DNA from: Bradyrhizobium manausense
Lineage (GTDB): Bacteria; Pseudomonadota; Alphaproteobacteria; Rhizobiales; Xanthobacteraceae
NCBI RefSeq assembly: GCF_018131105.1
Contig: NZ_JAFCJI010000001.1
Location: forward strand, 1,116,001-1,180,000
Direction: 5' to 3'
DNA: 64,000 nt
Made by a program: the position numbers and the translations under genes. Of this stretch, positions 1 through 8,479 are shown piece by piece. The notes beneath the pieces were generated by a model. It did no database searches. It had not been told where the DNA came from and saw only the letters and a list, made by a program, of their open reading frames with translations. How positions within the stretch are numbered: the stretch's first letter is position 1; every line of letters begins with the position of its first letter.

Positions 1-133
1 CCGTCTCGATGTCATCAGCCGCGTTACGGAATCGTATCGGATTGCACGACGACGAAGGCGCGGTCGGCGCAACGACGGAACATTCTGGCCCGATGATCGA
101 AGCCGGGCGGCGCGGTTGAGCAGGAGTGAGTGA
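1..133 (+). CDS. 3' end of an upstream gene (partial), probably part of the iol operon
   Basis: Frame 2 is open from the window edge to a TGA at 131-133. That TGA overlaps the iolD ATG (TGATG), the usual sign of translational coupling. The visible tail starts RLDVISRVTESYR and becomes Arg-rich. In rhizobia iolD often follows iolC (5-dehydro-2-deoxygluconokinase), so this may be the iolC end, but nothing in these 43 residues is diagnostic. Frame 3 is also open, to a TGA at 117-119, so frame choice rests on the overlap. Identity is a guess from position. Confidence 0.4.
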   Translation, partial: RLDVISRVTESYRIARRRRRGRRNDGTFWPDDRSRAARLSRSE

Positions 134-1974
134 TGGCGACGATCAGGCTCACCATGGCGCAGGCGCTCGTTGCTGCGATGGCCGCGCAGAGGACGGTGAT
201 CGACGGACAGGACCAGCCGCTCTTTGCCGGCGTCTGGGCCATCTTCGGGCACGGCAATGTCGCGGGGCTCGGCGAGGCGCTGTATGCGGTGCGCGATCGT
301 CTGCCGACCTTTCGCGCGCATAATGAGCAGGCGATGGCGCATGCCGCGATCGCCCTTGCCAAGGCCTCGCGCCGCCGGCGCATGATGGCGGTGACGAGTT
401 CGATCGGCCCCGGCGCGACCAATATGGTGACGGCGGCTGCGGTCGCTCACGTCAACCGCCTGCCGGTGCTGCTGTTGCCTGGCGATGTCTTCGCCGGACG
501 CCGCCCCGATCCGGTGCTGCAGCAGATCGAGGATTTCGGCGACGGGACCGTCTCCGCCAATGACTGCTTCCGGCCCGTCTCTCGCTATTTCGATCGCATC
601 ACCCGGCCCGAGCAGATCATGCCTGCTTTCGAGCGGGCGATGCAGGTTCTGACGGATGCTGCCGAATGCGGGCCCGTGACGCTCGCGCTCTGTCAGGACG
701 TGCAGACCGAAGCCTACGACTATCCCGACTGGTTCTTCGCCGAACGCGTCTGGCAGCCGCGCCGGGCGCGGGCCGACGTGACGCAGTTGGCGCAGGCCGC
801 AGCGCTGCTCAAGGCGGCGAAGCGCCCGCTCGTCGTCGCCGGCGGCGGCGTCCTCTACAGCGAGGCGGAGGGCGATCTCGCTGCCTTCTGCACCGCGCAC
901 GGCATCCCGGCGGCGGAAACCCAAGCCGGCAAGAGCGCGCTGCCGCACGACCATCCGCTCAATCTCGGCGCGATCGGCGTCACCGGCACAGGCGCGGCCA
1001 ACGATGCGGCGCGGCGTGCCGATCTCGTGCTCGCGATTGGCACGCGGTTGCAGGACTTCACCACAGGATCACGCTCGCTTTTCGCCGATCCCGCCTGCCG
1101 GATCGTCGGCCTCAACACGCAGAGCTTCGATGCGGGCAAGCATTGTGCGCAGCCGCTCGTTGCCGATGCCAAGGCCGCTCTGGCCGAACTCGGCGCCGCA
1201 CTTCGGGGCTGGGTGGCGCCCGCCATCTGGACCGAGCAGGCAAGGACCGGCCGCACGGTCTGGCTGGAAACGGCTGCACGCTACCTGGCTGCCGGCAACG
1301 AAACCTTGCCGAGCGACGCGCAGGTCATCGGCGCCGTTCAACGCCGCAGCCGGCCTGACGATGTCGTGCTCTGCGCCGCCGGCGGCTTGCCCGGCGAGCT
1401 GCACAAGCTCTGGCAGGCGGGCGCGCCCGGCGGCTACCACATGGAATACGGCTATTCCTGCATGGGCTACGAGATCGCCGGCGGGCTCGGCGTCAAGCTC
1501 GCCGATCCCGCGCGCGAAGTCATCGTGATGGTCGGCGACGGATCCTACCTGATGATGAATTCCGAGATCGCCACGTCGGTGATGTCAGGTGTGAAGCTCA
1601 TCATCGTCGTGCTCGACAACCGCGGCTTCGGCTGCATCAACCGGCTCCAGAATGCGACCGGCGGCGCCCCCTTCAACAACCTCCTGCGCGACGCCCGCCA
1701 CGAGACGCTGCCGGCGATCGACTTCGCAGCCCACGCGGCCGCGATGGGCGCGGTCGCGCGCAAGGTCGCTGGGCTCACCGAGCTGGAAGCGGCGTTCGAC
1801 GAGGCGCGAGGTCACGATCGGACCAGCGTCGTCGTGATCGACACCGACCCGTTGCCTTCGACCGATGCCGGCGGCCATTGGTGGGATGTCGCGGTGCCGG
1901 AGGTCTCGGAGCGCGCCGAGGTCGAGGCCGCAAGGCGCGGATATGTCGAGGCGCTCGTGCGCCGCAAATACTGA
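133..1974 (+). CDS. iolD: 3D-(3,5/4)-trihydroxycyclohexane-1,2-dione hydrolase (IolD)
   Basis: A 613-residue ThDP-dependent enzyme of myo-inositol catabolism. It opens the ring of the trihydroxycyclohexane-dione made by IolE to give 5-deoxy-glucuronate. The acetolactate-synthase fold is clear: an N-terminal pyrimidine-binding domain with FGHGNVAGLGEAL near residue 40, a middle domain (VVAGGGVLYSEA), and a C-terminal ThDP-binding motif starting GDGSYLMMNSEI near residue 468 and ending LDN about 25 residues later. ATG at 133 is preferred over the in-frame GTG at 130 because GGAG lies just upstream and ATG overlaps the preceding stop. It is followed after 15 bp by iolE, so the two are probably cotranscribed. 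Confidence 0.93.
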   Translation: MATIRLTMAQALVAAMAAQRTVIDGQDQPLFAGVWAIFGHGNVAGLGEALYAVRDRLPTFRAHNEQAMAHAAIALAKASRRRRMMAVTSSIGPGATNMVTAAAVAHVNRLPVLLLPGDVFAGRRPDPVLQQIEDFGDGTVSANDCFRPVSRYFDRITRPEQIMPAFERAMQVLTDAAECGPVTLALCQDVQTEAYDYPDWFFAERVWQPRRARADVTQLAQAAALLKAAKRPLVVAGGGVLYSEAEGDLAAFCTAHGIPAAETQAGKSALPHDHPLNLGAIGVTGTGAANDAARRADLVLAIGTRLQDFTTGSRSLFADPACRIVGLNTQSFDAGKHCAQPLVADAKAALAELGAALRGWVAPAIWTEQARTGRTVWLETAARYLAAGNETLPSDAQVIGAVQRRSRPDDVVLCAAGGLPGELHKLWQAGAPGGYHMEYGYSCMGYEIAGGLGVKLADPAREVIVMVGDGSYLMMNSEIATSVMSGVKLIIVVLDNRGFGCINRLQNATGGAPFNNLLRDARHETLPAIDFAAHAAAMGAVARKVAGLTELEAAFDEARGHDRTSVVVIDTDPLPSTDAGGHWWDVAVPEVSERAEVEAARRGYVEALVRRKY

Positions 1975-1989
1975 TCAAGCGAGGACGAC

Positions 1990-2889
1990 ATGCCTATCCG
2001 TATCGGCGCGAACCCCATCGGCTGGTCGAACGACGATCTGCAGGAGATCGGCGGCGAGACATCGCTCGAGACCTGCCTCGCCGAGGCGCGCGAGGTGGGC
2101 TTCGTCGGCATGGAGCTCGGCCACAAATTTCCGCGCGAGCCGCAGGCGCTGAAGGCAGCGCTCGCGCCGTTCGGTATGGCCTGTATCTCCGGCTGGTACT
2201 CGGCGGAGCTTTTGAAGCGCGATGCCGAGGAGGAGATGCGGTATCTGCGCCCGCATCTCGATCTGCTCAAGGCGATGGGATCGAACGTGCTGGTGTTCGC
2301 CGAGACGTCGAACGCGATCCATGGCGATCGCAGCAAGCCGCTATCGCAGCGGCCGGTCATGAAGGCCGGCGACTGGGCGCAGTTCGGTCGCCGTATCACT
2401 GAAGTTGCCGAGCGTACGCGCGCCGAGGGCGTCAGGCTGGTCTACCATCATCACATCGGTACCATCGTGGAAAGCGCCGATGACATCGACGCCTTCATGG
2501 CGGCGACCGGCGAGGCCGCTCATCTCCTGCTCGACACCGGTCATGCCACCTGGGGCGGAGCCGATCCAGCCGTGCTGGCCCGGAATTATCGTGCCCGCAT
2601 CAGCCATGTCCACGCCAAGGACGTACGCAGGCCGGTGATGGAGCAGGCGCGACGCGAAGATTGGAGCTTCCTCGACGCGGTGCTGGGGCGCGGCGGCGAG
2701 CTCGGTGTCTACACCGTCCCCGGCGACGGCATGGTCGATTACCCCTCCGTCTTCCGCGAGCTCAAGGGCTATTCCGGTTGGATTGTGGTCGAGGCGGAGC
2801 AGGACCCGCAGAAGGCAAACCCGCTGACCTATGCCAGGAAAGGTATGGCCCATCTGAAGCAGAGCATGAAGCAAGCCGGGCTTGCCTGA
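1990..2889 (+). CDS. iolE: Inosose dehydratase (IolE)
   Basis: A 299-residue TIM-barrel sugar isomerase/dehydratase that removes water from 2-keto-myo-inositol to give the dione used by IolD. The N-terminus GANPIGWSNDDL and the GFVGMELGHKFP segment are typical of IolE. Metal-binding residues of the AP-endonuclease-2 barrel are visible in LVYHHHIGTIV, LLLDTGHATWGG and ISHVHAKDVR, with a final Glu in IVVEAEQDP. GAGGAC lies 5-10 bases before the ATG. iolB does not follow; the next 800 bp hold a repeat and no gene. Confidence 0.93.
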   Translation: MPIRIGANPIGWSNDDLQEIGGETSLETCLAEAREVGFVGMELGHKFPREPQALKAALAPFGMACISGWYSAELLKRDAEEEMRYLRPHLDLLKAMGSNVLVFAETSNAIHGDRSKPLSQRPVMKAGDWAQFGRRITEVAERTRAEGVRLVYHHHIGTIVESADDIDAFMAATGEAAHLLLDTGHATWGGADPAVLARNYRARISHVHAKDVRRPVMEQARREDWSFLDAVLGRGGELGVYTVPGDGMVDYPSVFRELKGYSGWIVVEAEQDPQKANPLTYARKGMAHLKQSMKQAGLA

Positions 2890-2965
2890 TTTCAGGTATC
2901 GATGAATTGCAGCGGTTCTGCCGGCCCGTCGGGCAAAACACCCGTCAGCTCGTCAACCCCTCTTC

Positions 2966-3640
2966 ATGAAAATATTCCACTTTACCGAAATTCGGAAACG
3001 GCGTATGTCTCGGCCATCCCGGCTCATCCTCGAGGGGCGATCGTACGTCGTCACTGATTGCGAGCCGGGCTTGCGGTGGACGCGGCAGCGTCGGCACGGA
3101 ATGGTGCGGACAGGGCGGGTAGTCCCTGTGAGTCCGAAACCGCGTGCGGACGAACGGCGCTGTTAGTTCGTTTCGCCAACATTCTTGCGGCGCGTGTGCA
3201 CACTGCTGCAAGACCCTGTGGCGCCAACGGATGCGCGTACGGCAAAACCGTGTGGTCCTGACCGTCGTCGCTACGGTCAAGCTTTTCGCGGAGGTGCAGG
3301 TAGCCCAACCGGGTGAAGTGCATCGCTCATCTGCGAGGCGAGGGAGGCCAGAACGAATTCGGCTCCCGGGAGAGCACGGCATAAACCGTCAACCCATCGC
3401 GCAGGGAAGGCCGAGTGATTGGCACCACCTGTATGCTGCTGTGCGGTTTTCCTGCGCTACATTTTCGCGCAGCGGACCGCGGGTGCGAGGTCAGCACCCG
3501 GTCTTCCCTGCGCCCTCTTGGATAGGAGGGCGGAACGATGAAGCAAAGCTCGGGCGAAATGCGCCGCGAGAATGCGAATGTGCGTCTGTGCGTGACAGGT
3601 CAGCGCGTCTCGCGCGGGAGATGCGGGGGACGACCGCTAT
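2966..3640. repeat. Non-coding interspersed repeat with nested stem-loops (Bradyrhizobium-type)
   Basis: The 806 bp between iolE and the next gene contain no convincing coding sequence. Visible structure: GCGCAGGGAAGGCCG at 3399-3413 pairs with CGGTCTTCCCTGCGC at 3499-3513 (15 bp, one G-U). Inside it, GCGGT 3443-3447 pairs with ACCGC 3476-3480 and CTGCGC 3452-3457 with GCGCAG 3467-3472. CGGGTGC 3480-3486 pairs with GCACCCG 3494-3500. Immediately downstream, CGCCCTC 3511-3517 pairs with GAGGGCG 3526-3532. From memory, sequences with this order of segments recur in Bradyrhizobium genomes; that was not checked. Borders are approximate and strand unknown. Confidence 0.65.
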
Positions 3641-3696
3641 CGAAGTGACCCGCTGACGCTGTAGAGTCGGTTCTGGAACGTTCGGAGAGGCAAGGC

Positions 3697-4469
3697 ATGG
3701 CAATCGTTTTCATCACCGGCAGCACGGACGGGCTTGGCCGCGTGGCTGCGCACTCGCTGCTCGATCAAGGCCACCGGGTGGTGCTGCACGCGCGTTCGGC
3801 CGATCGGGCTGCGGCGCTAAAAGACCTCGCCTCGCGCGCCGAGGGCGTTGTGGTCGGCGATCTCCAGAGCGGCGCCGAGACGAGGGGAATGGCGGACCAG
3901 GTCAACGCGATCGGGCGCATGGATGCGATCATCCACAACGCCGGCGTCTACACGCAGCGAAGTCGCGGTTCCACTCCGGAAGGTCATGCGAGTACGCTCG
4001 CGATCAACGCCCTTGCGCCGTACATGCTGACGGCGCTGATCGAACGGCCCGCCAGGCTGGTCTATCTCAGCAGCGGCTTGCACCGCGGCGGGGCAGGGTC
4101 GCTGAATGATCTCGACTGGACGAAGAGACCCTGGGATTCTGCCAAGGCCTACGCGGAGAGCAAGCTTCACGTCGTGGCTCTTGCGTTTGCGCTCGCACGA
4201 CGCTGGCCGCGGGTCCTGAGCAACGCGGTCGATCCCGGCTGGGCGCGCACAAGGATGGGCGGCTCGGGCGCGCCGGTCGATGTCGAGACGGGCAGAAGAC
4301 GCAAGCCTGGTTGGCGGTCAGCAACGATCCCGCCGCGTTGATCAGCGGTCGCTACTGGCATCATTTGCGCGAGCAGGAGCCGGCTGGCGAAGCCATGGAC
4401 ACCGGTTTTCAGGACGCACTCATCGACAGGCTGCGCGAGCTGACTGGCGTCGCGCTGCCACGGTCGTAG
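3697..4469 (+). pseudogene. SDR-family oxidoreductase, frameshifted near its 3' end
   Basis: The frame opens with a Rossmann motif (FITGSTDGLGR, residues 5-15) and has NAG (IIHNAGVY) and YAESK (active-site Tyr/Lys) motifs of short-chain dehydrogenases. From 3697 the frame runs to a TGA at 4339-4341 with an Arg-rich nonsense tail. Moving to the next frame at 4293 restores a typical family C-terminus (QKTQAWLAVSNDPAALISGR, then about 38 residues) ending at TAG 4467-4469. One base appears lost in the Gly codon at 4291-4292. The repaired protein would be about 257 aa. GGAGAGG precedes the ATG. It could be a recent pseudogene or a sequencing error. Confidence 0.8.
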
Positions 4470-4481
4470 CCCACACGCGTC

Positions 4482-5240
4482 TCAGACCCAGCCGCCATCG
4501 ACAATGTAGTGCTGGGCAGTGCAGGCCGAGGCCTCGTCGGAGGCGAGGAAGAGGGTGACCTTCGCAACCTCGTCCGGAACGAGCCTGCGCTTCAGGCACT
4601 GCCGTTGCTGCAATTCGACCTCGCCGGCCGGGGTCATCCATTTCTCGAGCTGGCGCTCGGTCATGATCCAGCCCGGCGCGATCGCGTTCACGCGGATATT
4701 GTAGGGACCGTAGTCGCGCGCCAGCGAGCGCGTCAGGCCGATCACGCCCGATTTGCTGGCGGTGTACGCCGCCATGCCGCCTTGTCCGGCGATCCACGAC
4801 ACCGAGCCGAAATTGACGATGGCGCCGGCATTCGCGGCCTTCATGTCCGGCAGCACGGCCTGCGACGCAAAGAACTGGTGCTTCAAATTGACCGCGATGC
4901 GATCGTCCCAATATTCCGGCGTCATCTCCTCGGTCTTGTGCCGCTCGTCATGGGCGGCGTTGTTGACGAGAACGTTGATCGCGCCATGCGCCTTGCGTGC
5001 CTCGACGACGCCGGCGCGTAGCGCCGGGATGTCGGTCAGGTCGACATGCTGGAAATGCGCAGCCAGGCCTCGATCCGACAGCTCGCGCGCCAGGCGCTGG
5101 CCCTCGTCGACCTTGATGTCGAAGAATACGACCTTGGATTTCTGCTCCGCGAAGCGCCGCACGATTGCAGCGCCAATTCCCGCTGCACCTCCGGTGACGA
5201 GCACAACCTTGCCGGCGAGGTCGGAATAGATGGCAGCCAT
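4482..5240 (-). CDS. SDR-family sugar dehydrogenase
   Basis: A 252-residue classical short-chain dehydrogenase: TGGAAGIGAAI (NAD-binding, residues 16-26), VNNAAHDERH near 91, catalytic YTASK near 158-162, and a C-terminal YIVDGGWV. DIKVDEG after beta-2 carries an acidic residue, suggesting NAD(H) preference. Overall similarity is to the bacterial aldose 1-dehydrogenase group (xylose, arabinose or galactose). It is transcribed away from the adjacent sugar ABC transporter operon, from which it is separated by 168 bp, so it may act on the imported sugar. The substrate cannot be read from the sequence. Confidence 0.88.
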   Translation of the reverse strand: MAAIYSDLAGKVVLVTGGAAGIGAAIVRRFAEQKSKVVFFDIKVDEGQRLARELSDRGLAAHFQHVDLTDIPALRAGVVEARKAHGAINVLVNNAAHDERHKTEEMTPEYWDDRIAVNLKHQFFASQAVLPDMKAANAGAIVNFGSVSWIAGQGGMAAYTASKSGVIGLTRSLARDYGPYNIRVNAIAPGWIMTERQLEKWMTPAGEVELQQRQCLKRRLVPDEVAKVTLFLASDEASACTAQHYIVDGGWV

Positions 5241-5408
5241 GGGAACCTCTCAGTTTGTTGTGGACGCCGGACTGACCGCGCGCCCCGACTCTTTTCCCGA
5301 CCTTAGCCATTCCTTTCGTGAGGTGCATAGGTCAGAATTTGTGTTGCGTACCTCAAAAACTGAAGGCAGGATTGCAGTCAAAGAATAAGAGCCCGTTGGG
5401 AGGATGTG
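5241..5408. promoter_or_regulatory. Divergent intergenic region, sugar SDR / sugar ABC transporter
   Basis: 168 bp without a gene between two divergent starts; it must hold both promoters. A ribosome-binding site GGGAGG lies at 5398-5403 for the binding-protein gene. I see no clear palindromic operator, although a LacI-family regulator is encoded at the end of the operon. Confidence 0.5.
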
Positions 5409-6674
5409 ATGAGACTGCTTGAGAAGCTGGGACTCGCCGCTGCCGCATGCCTGCTTGGCGCCAATGTCGCCGCAGCTGATACCATCGTGAAATGGCTACA
5501 TATCGAGGTGAATCCTGCCCAAGTGAAGATCTGGGAGGAGGTCGCACGCAGCTATGAAGCGTCGCATCCCGGTGTGAAGATCGAGATGCAGTTCCTCGAA
5601 AACGAGGCTTACAAGGCCAAGCTGCCGACCATTCTGCAATCGAAGGACCGGCCGCACATCATCTATAGCTGGGCCGGCGGGGTGCTGAAGACGCAGGTCG
5701 AGGCGGGCGTGCTGGAAGACATCACCGATTCCGTGAAGAGCGGCGGCTACAGCGACACGATCGCACCGGCGGCGCTCGCCGCCTTCACCCAGAACGGCCA
5801 CGTCTATGGACTTCCCATTGCGCTGTCGCAGGTCGGCTTCCTCTACAACAAGGATCTGATGGCCAAGGGCAATGTCGATGCAAGCAAGATCAAGACATGG
5901 GACGATCTGCTCGGCGCGGTGAAAACGCTGAAAGCCGCGGGTGTTACGCCGATTGTGGTTGGCGGTGCCGACAAATGGCCGCTGCATTTCTTCTGGACGC
6001 ATCTCGCGGTGCGCGTCGGCGGCAAGCCGGCCTTCGATGCAGCGCTGAAGGGTGAAAACGGCGGCTTCGCCGGCGAGACCTTCCAGAAGTCCGGAGAGCT
6101 GTTCAAGCAGCTCGTTGATCTGCAGCCGTTCCAGAACGGCTTCCTCGGCTTCAAGAATCCGCAGGCGGTCGGCTATTTCGGTGACGGCAAGGCCGCGATG
6201 ATCCTGGCCATCTCGTCGTTCTATCACACCCAGCGCGCGCTCGCCGCCGACAAGGTCGGTCTTTCCGACGACAAGCTCGGCTGGTTCGATTTTCCGGTCG
6301 TACCCGGCGGCAAGGGTGAGCCGTCAGACACGCTCGGCGGCATCACCGGCTGGCTGATCACCAAGGGGGCGCCCAAGGAGGCCACCGACTTCCTCAAGTA
6401 CTTTATCTCCAAGGACGTGCAGGCGCGACTCGCCGTCGGCAACTTCATCGTTCCCGTCGTCAAGGGCGGCGAGGCCGGCCTCAACAGCACCTTCATGAAG
6501 CAGATCGCGGCCAATCTGGCGAAGTCCAACTATCATCAGAACTTCTATGACCAGAGTCTCGGCCCCTCGGTCGGTCGCGTCGTCAACGACGTCACGGCAG
6601 AGATCGCCGGCGGCAGCATGAGCCCGCAGGACGCTGCGAAGGCCATCGAAGCAGCGTACAAGCAGGGTAACTGA
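5409..6674 (+). CDS. ABC sugar transporter, periplasmic substrate-binding protein
   Basis: A 421-residue family 1 extracellular solute-binding protein. A Sec signal peptide (LGLAAAACLLGANVAAAD, cleavage near residue 24) is followed by the mature start TIVKWLHIEVNPAQ. Typical features are FLENEAYKAKLPTILQS, VYGLPIALSQVGFLYNKDL and LGGITGWLITKGAPKEA. ATG at 5409 is chosen over GTG 5406 from spacing to the SD sequence. It is the first gene of an operon with two CUT1-type permeases, an oxidoreductase, a ThuA-like protein and a LacI regulator, so it should bind a mono- or oligosaccharide; the ligand is unknown. Confidence 0.92.
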   Translation: MRLLEKLGLAAAACLLGANVAAADTIVKWLHIEVNPAQVKIWEEVARSYEASHPGVKIEMQFLENEAYKAKLPTILQSKDRPHIIYSWAGGVLKTQVEAGVLEDITDSVKSGGYSDTIAPAALAAFTQNGHVYGLPIALSQVGFLYNKDLMAKGNVDASKIKTWDDLLGAVKTLKAAGVTPIVVGGADKWPLHFFWTHLAVRVGGKPAFDAALKGENGGFAGETFQKSGELFKQLVDLQPFQNGFLGFKNPQAVGYFGDGKAAMILAISSFYHTQRALAADKVGLSDDKLGWFDFPVVPGGKGEPSDTLGGITGWLITKGAPKEATDFLKYFISKDVQARLAVGNFIVPVVKGGEAGLNSTFMKQIAANLAKSNYHQNFYDQSLGPSVGRVVNDVTAEIAGGSMSPQDAAKAIEAAYKQGN

Positions 6675-6676
6675 GA

Positions 6677-7618
6677 GTGGCGCGGCGGATCGCGATCGCG
6701 TCGCCGATGGGCGTTGCCGGCGAGACAGCCCCGCAGGTCGCGAGCCGCGGTCCGAGCTGGGACGGCCGTTTCACCGTCCTGATCCTGTTCCTGCCGCCGG
6801 CGCTGCTGCTGTTCACGTTGTTCGTGGTGCTGCCGATCGGCGAAGCCGCCTGGTACTCGGGCTTCAACTGGAACGGCTTTGGCAGGCCGACCCACTGGAT
6901 CGGCTTTGACAATTACCGCTTCGTGCTGGAGACGCGCGCGTTCTGGCTGGCACTGCGAAACAATGGGCTGATCGTCGCGGTCTCGCTCGCAATCCAGCTG
7001 CCGCTTGCGCTCACGCTGGCCTTGATGCTGGCCGAGAAGTTTCGCGGCGCCGTGGCGCTGCGCATGCTGTTCTTCATGCCCTACATCCTGGCCGAGATCG
7101 CGACCGGGTTGATCTTCTCTTTCGTCTATGACGGCGACTATGGCCTCGTTGCCTCGATCTGGCGCACCTTCGGCGCCGAGCCGCCGCATCTCCTGGCATC
7201 GACCGACACCGCGATGCTGGCGGTGCTGATCGTGATCGTGTGGAAGTATTTTGGCTTCCACATGATGCTGTTCATCGCGGCGCTCCAGAGCCTCGACAAG
7301 AGCCTGGTCGAGGCGGCGCGGATCGACGGCGCAACGCGCTCGCAGGCCCTGCGCCATGTCGTGATTCCCTTGCTCTATCCGACCATCCGGCTCTCCGTCT
7401 TCTTCGCCATCGTCGGCTCGTTGCAACTGTTCGATCTCGTCATGCCGCTGACGCGCGGGGGACCGGCGGATTCCTCCAACACCATGGTGAGCTTCCTTTA
7501 CAACAACGGTATCTCGCGCATGCGGGTCGGCTATGGCAGCGCCATCGGTGTCATTCTGTTCGTGATCTGCGTGACCTTTGCCTTCACGTACAAGCGATGG
7601 TTCATGCGCGATGAGTAA
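6677..7618 (+). CDS. ABC sugar transporter permease (MalF/UgpA type)
   Basis: A 313-residue inner-membrane permease with about six hydrophobic segments, the first at residues 32-55 (TVLILFLPPALLLFTLFVVL). The cytoplasmic EAA loop, which contacts the ATPase, reads EAARIDGATRSQALRHVVIP near residue 215. The start is a GTG two bases after the binding-protein stop. Its 3' end overlaps the next permease by 8 bases, showing translational coupling. No ATPase gene is present in the operon. Confidence 0.92.
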   Translation: MARRIAIASPMGVAGETAPQVASRGPSWDGRFTVLILFLPPALLLFTLFVVLPIGEAAWYSGFNWNGFGRPTHWIGFDNYRFVLETRAFWLALRNNGLIVAVSLAIQLPLALTLALMLAEKFRGAVALRMLFFMPYILAEIATGLIFSFVYDGDYGLVASIWRTFGAEPPHLLASTDTAMLAVLIVIVWKYFGFHMMLFIAALQSLDKSLVEAARIDGATRSQALRHVVIPLLYPTIRLSVFFAIVGSLQLFDLVMPLTRGGPADSSNTMVSFLYNNGISRMRVGYGSAIGVILFVICVTFAFTYKRWFMRDE

Positions 7619-8459
7619 TGCCGACACCACAAGCGCGCCGTTCGATCCCGCTGTTCTGTTCAAGACGGCGTTCCTCGCTGTCGTTGCGATCTTCGTGCTG
7701 GTGCCGCTGCTCGCGACGTTGCTTGGCGGATTCAAGTCGCTCGGCGAACTGCGCGTCAATCCGTTCGGGCTGCCGACTCACTGGGAATGGCAGAATTACG
7801 CCGACATCCTGTTCTCCGCGCGTTACTGGCAGCTGTTGCGCAACTCGCTGATCATCTCGACGCTGACGGTGACGTTGACCCTGATCACGGCCTCGATGGC
7901 CGCGTTCACCTTCGCCCATGTCAGGTTCTACGGCAGCTCGATGCTGCTGAGTTATCTGACGCTCGGCCTGCTGTTTCCGGCCGCGACCGCCGTGCTCCCT
8001 TTGTTCATCAAGGTGCGCGATCTCGGGTTGCTCGATACTTATCTCGGCGTCGCGCTGCCGCAAGTGGCCTTCAGTCTTGCCATGAGCGTCCTGCTGCTGC
8101 GACGCTTCTTCAAAGACATTCCCTATGAGCTGCTGGAAGCCGCGCTGGTCGACGGCTGCAGCTATATCAAGTTCTTCCGCTATGTGACGCTGCCGCTGTC
8201 GCGACCGATCCTCGCCACCGTCGGGACCATCACCTTCGTCAACAGCTGGAACGCCTACCTGCTCCCGCTGGTGATGCTCAACACCGATGCGCTCTATCCA
8301 TGGCCGCTCGGCATCATGGTCTATCAGGGCGAATATTCGTCGGAGTGGCACCTGATCCTGGCCTTCATCACGCTCACCATCCTGCCGACGATCATTCTGT
8401 TCCTGTTGGCGCAGAAGCACATCGTCGCCGGCCTCACCGCAGGTGCGGTCAAGGGATGA
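7611..8459 (+). CDS. ABC sugar transporter permease (MalG/UgpE type)
   Basis: A 282-residue second permease of the same transporter. ATG 7611 is read from within the upstream gene (ATGAGTAA overlap). It has six hydrophobic stretches, and the EAA loop ELLEAALVDGCSYIKFFRYV lies near residue 180. The C-terminus (LAQKHIVAGLTAGAVKG) is the usual one for MalG-type subunits. An in-frame upstream extension to 7578 exists but would run into the first permease and has no rationale. Confidence 0.92.
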   Translation: MSNADTTSAPFDPAVLFKTAFLAVVAIFVLVPLLATLLGGFKSLGELRVNPFGLPTHWEWQNYADILFSARYWQLLRNSLIISTLTVTLTLITASMAAFTFAHVRFYGSSMLLSYLTLGLLFPAATAVLPLFIKVRDLGLLDTYLGVALPQVAFSLAMSVLLLRRFFKDIPYELLEAALVDGCSYIKFFRYVTLPLSRPILATVGTITFVNSWNAYLLPLVMLNTDALYPWPLGIMVYQGEYSSEWHLILAFITLTILPTIILFLLAQKHIVAGLTAGAVKG

Positions 8460-8479
8460 ACGACTCCACGGAGACAAAA

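Noticed and set aside
2945-3382. Minus-strand 145-aa and plus-strand 170-aa (3144-3656) open frames over the repeat
   Set aside because: Low-complexity Arg/Cys/Thr composition, no SD, no motif; they overlap each other on a structured repeat.
3675-3700. GGAAC before the frameshifted SDR
   Set aside because: No GTT at 16-17 bases; the spacing runs into the start codon.
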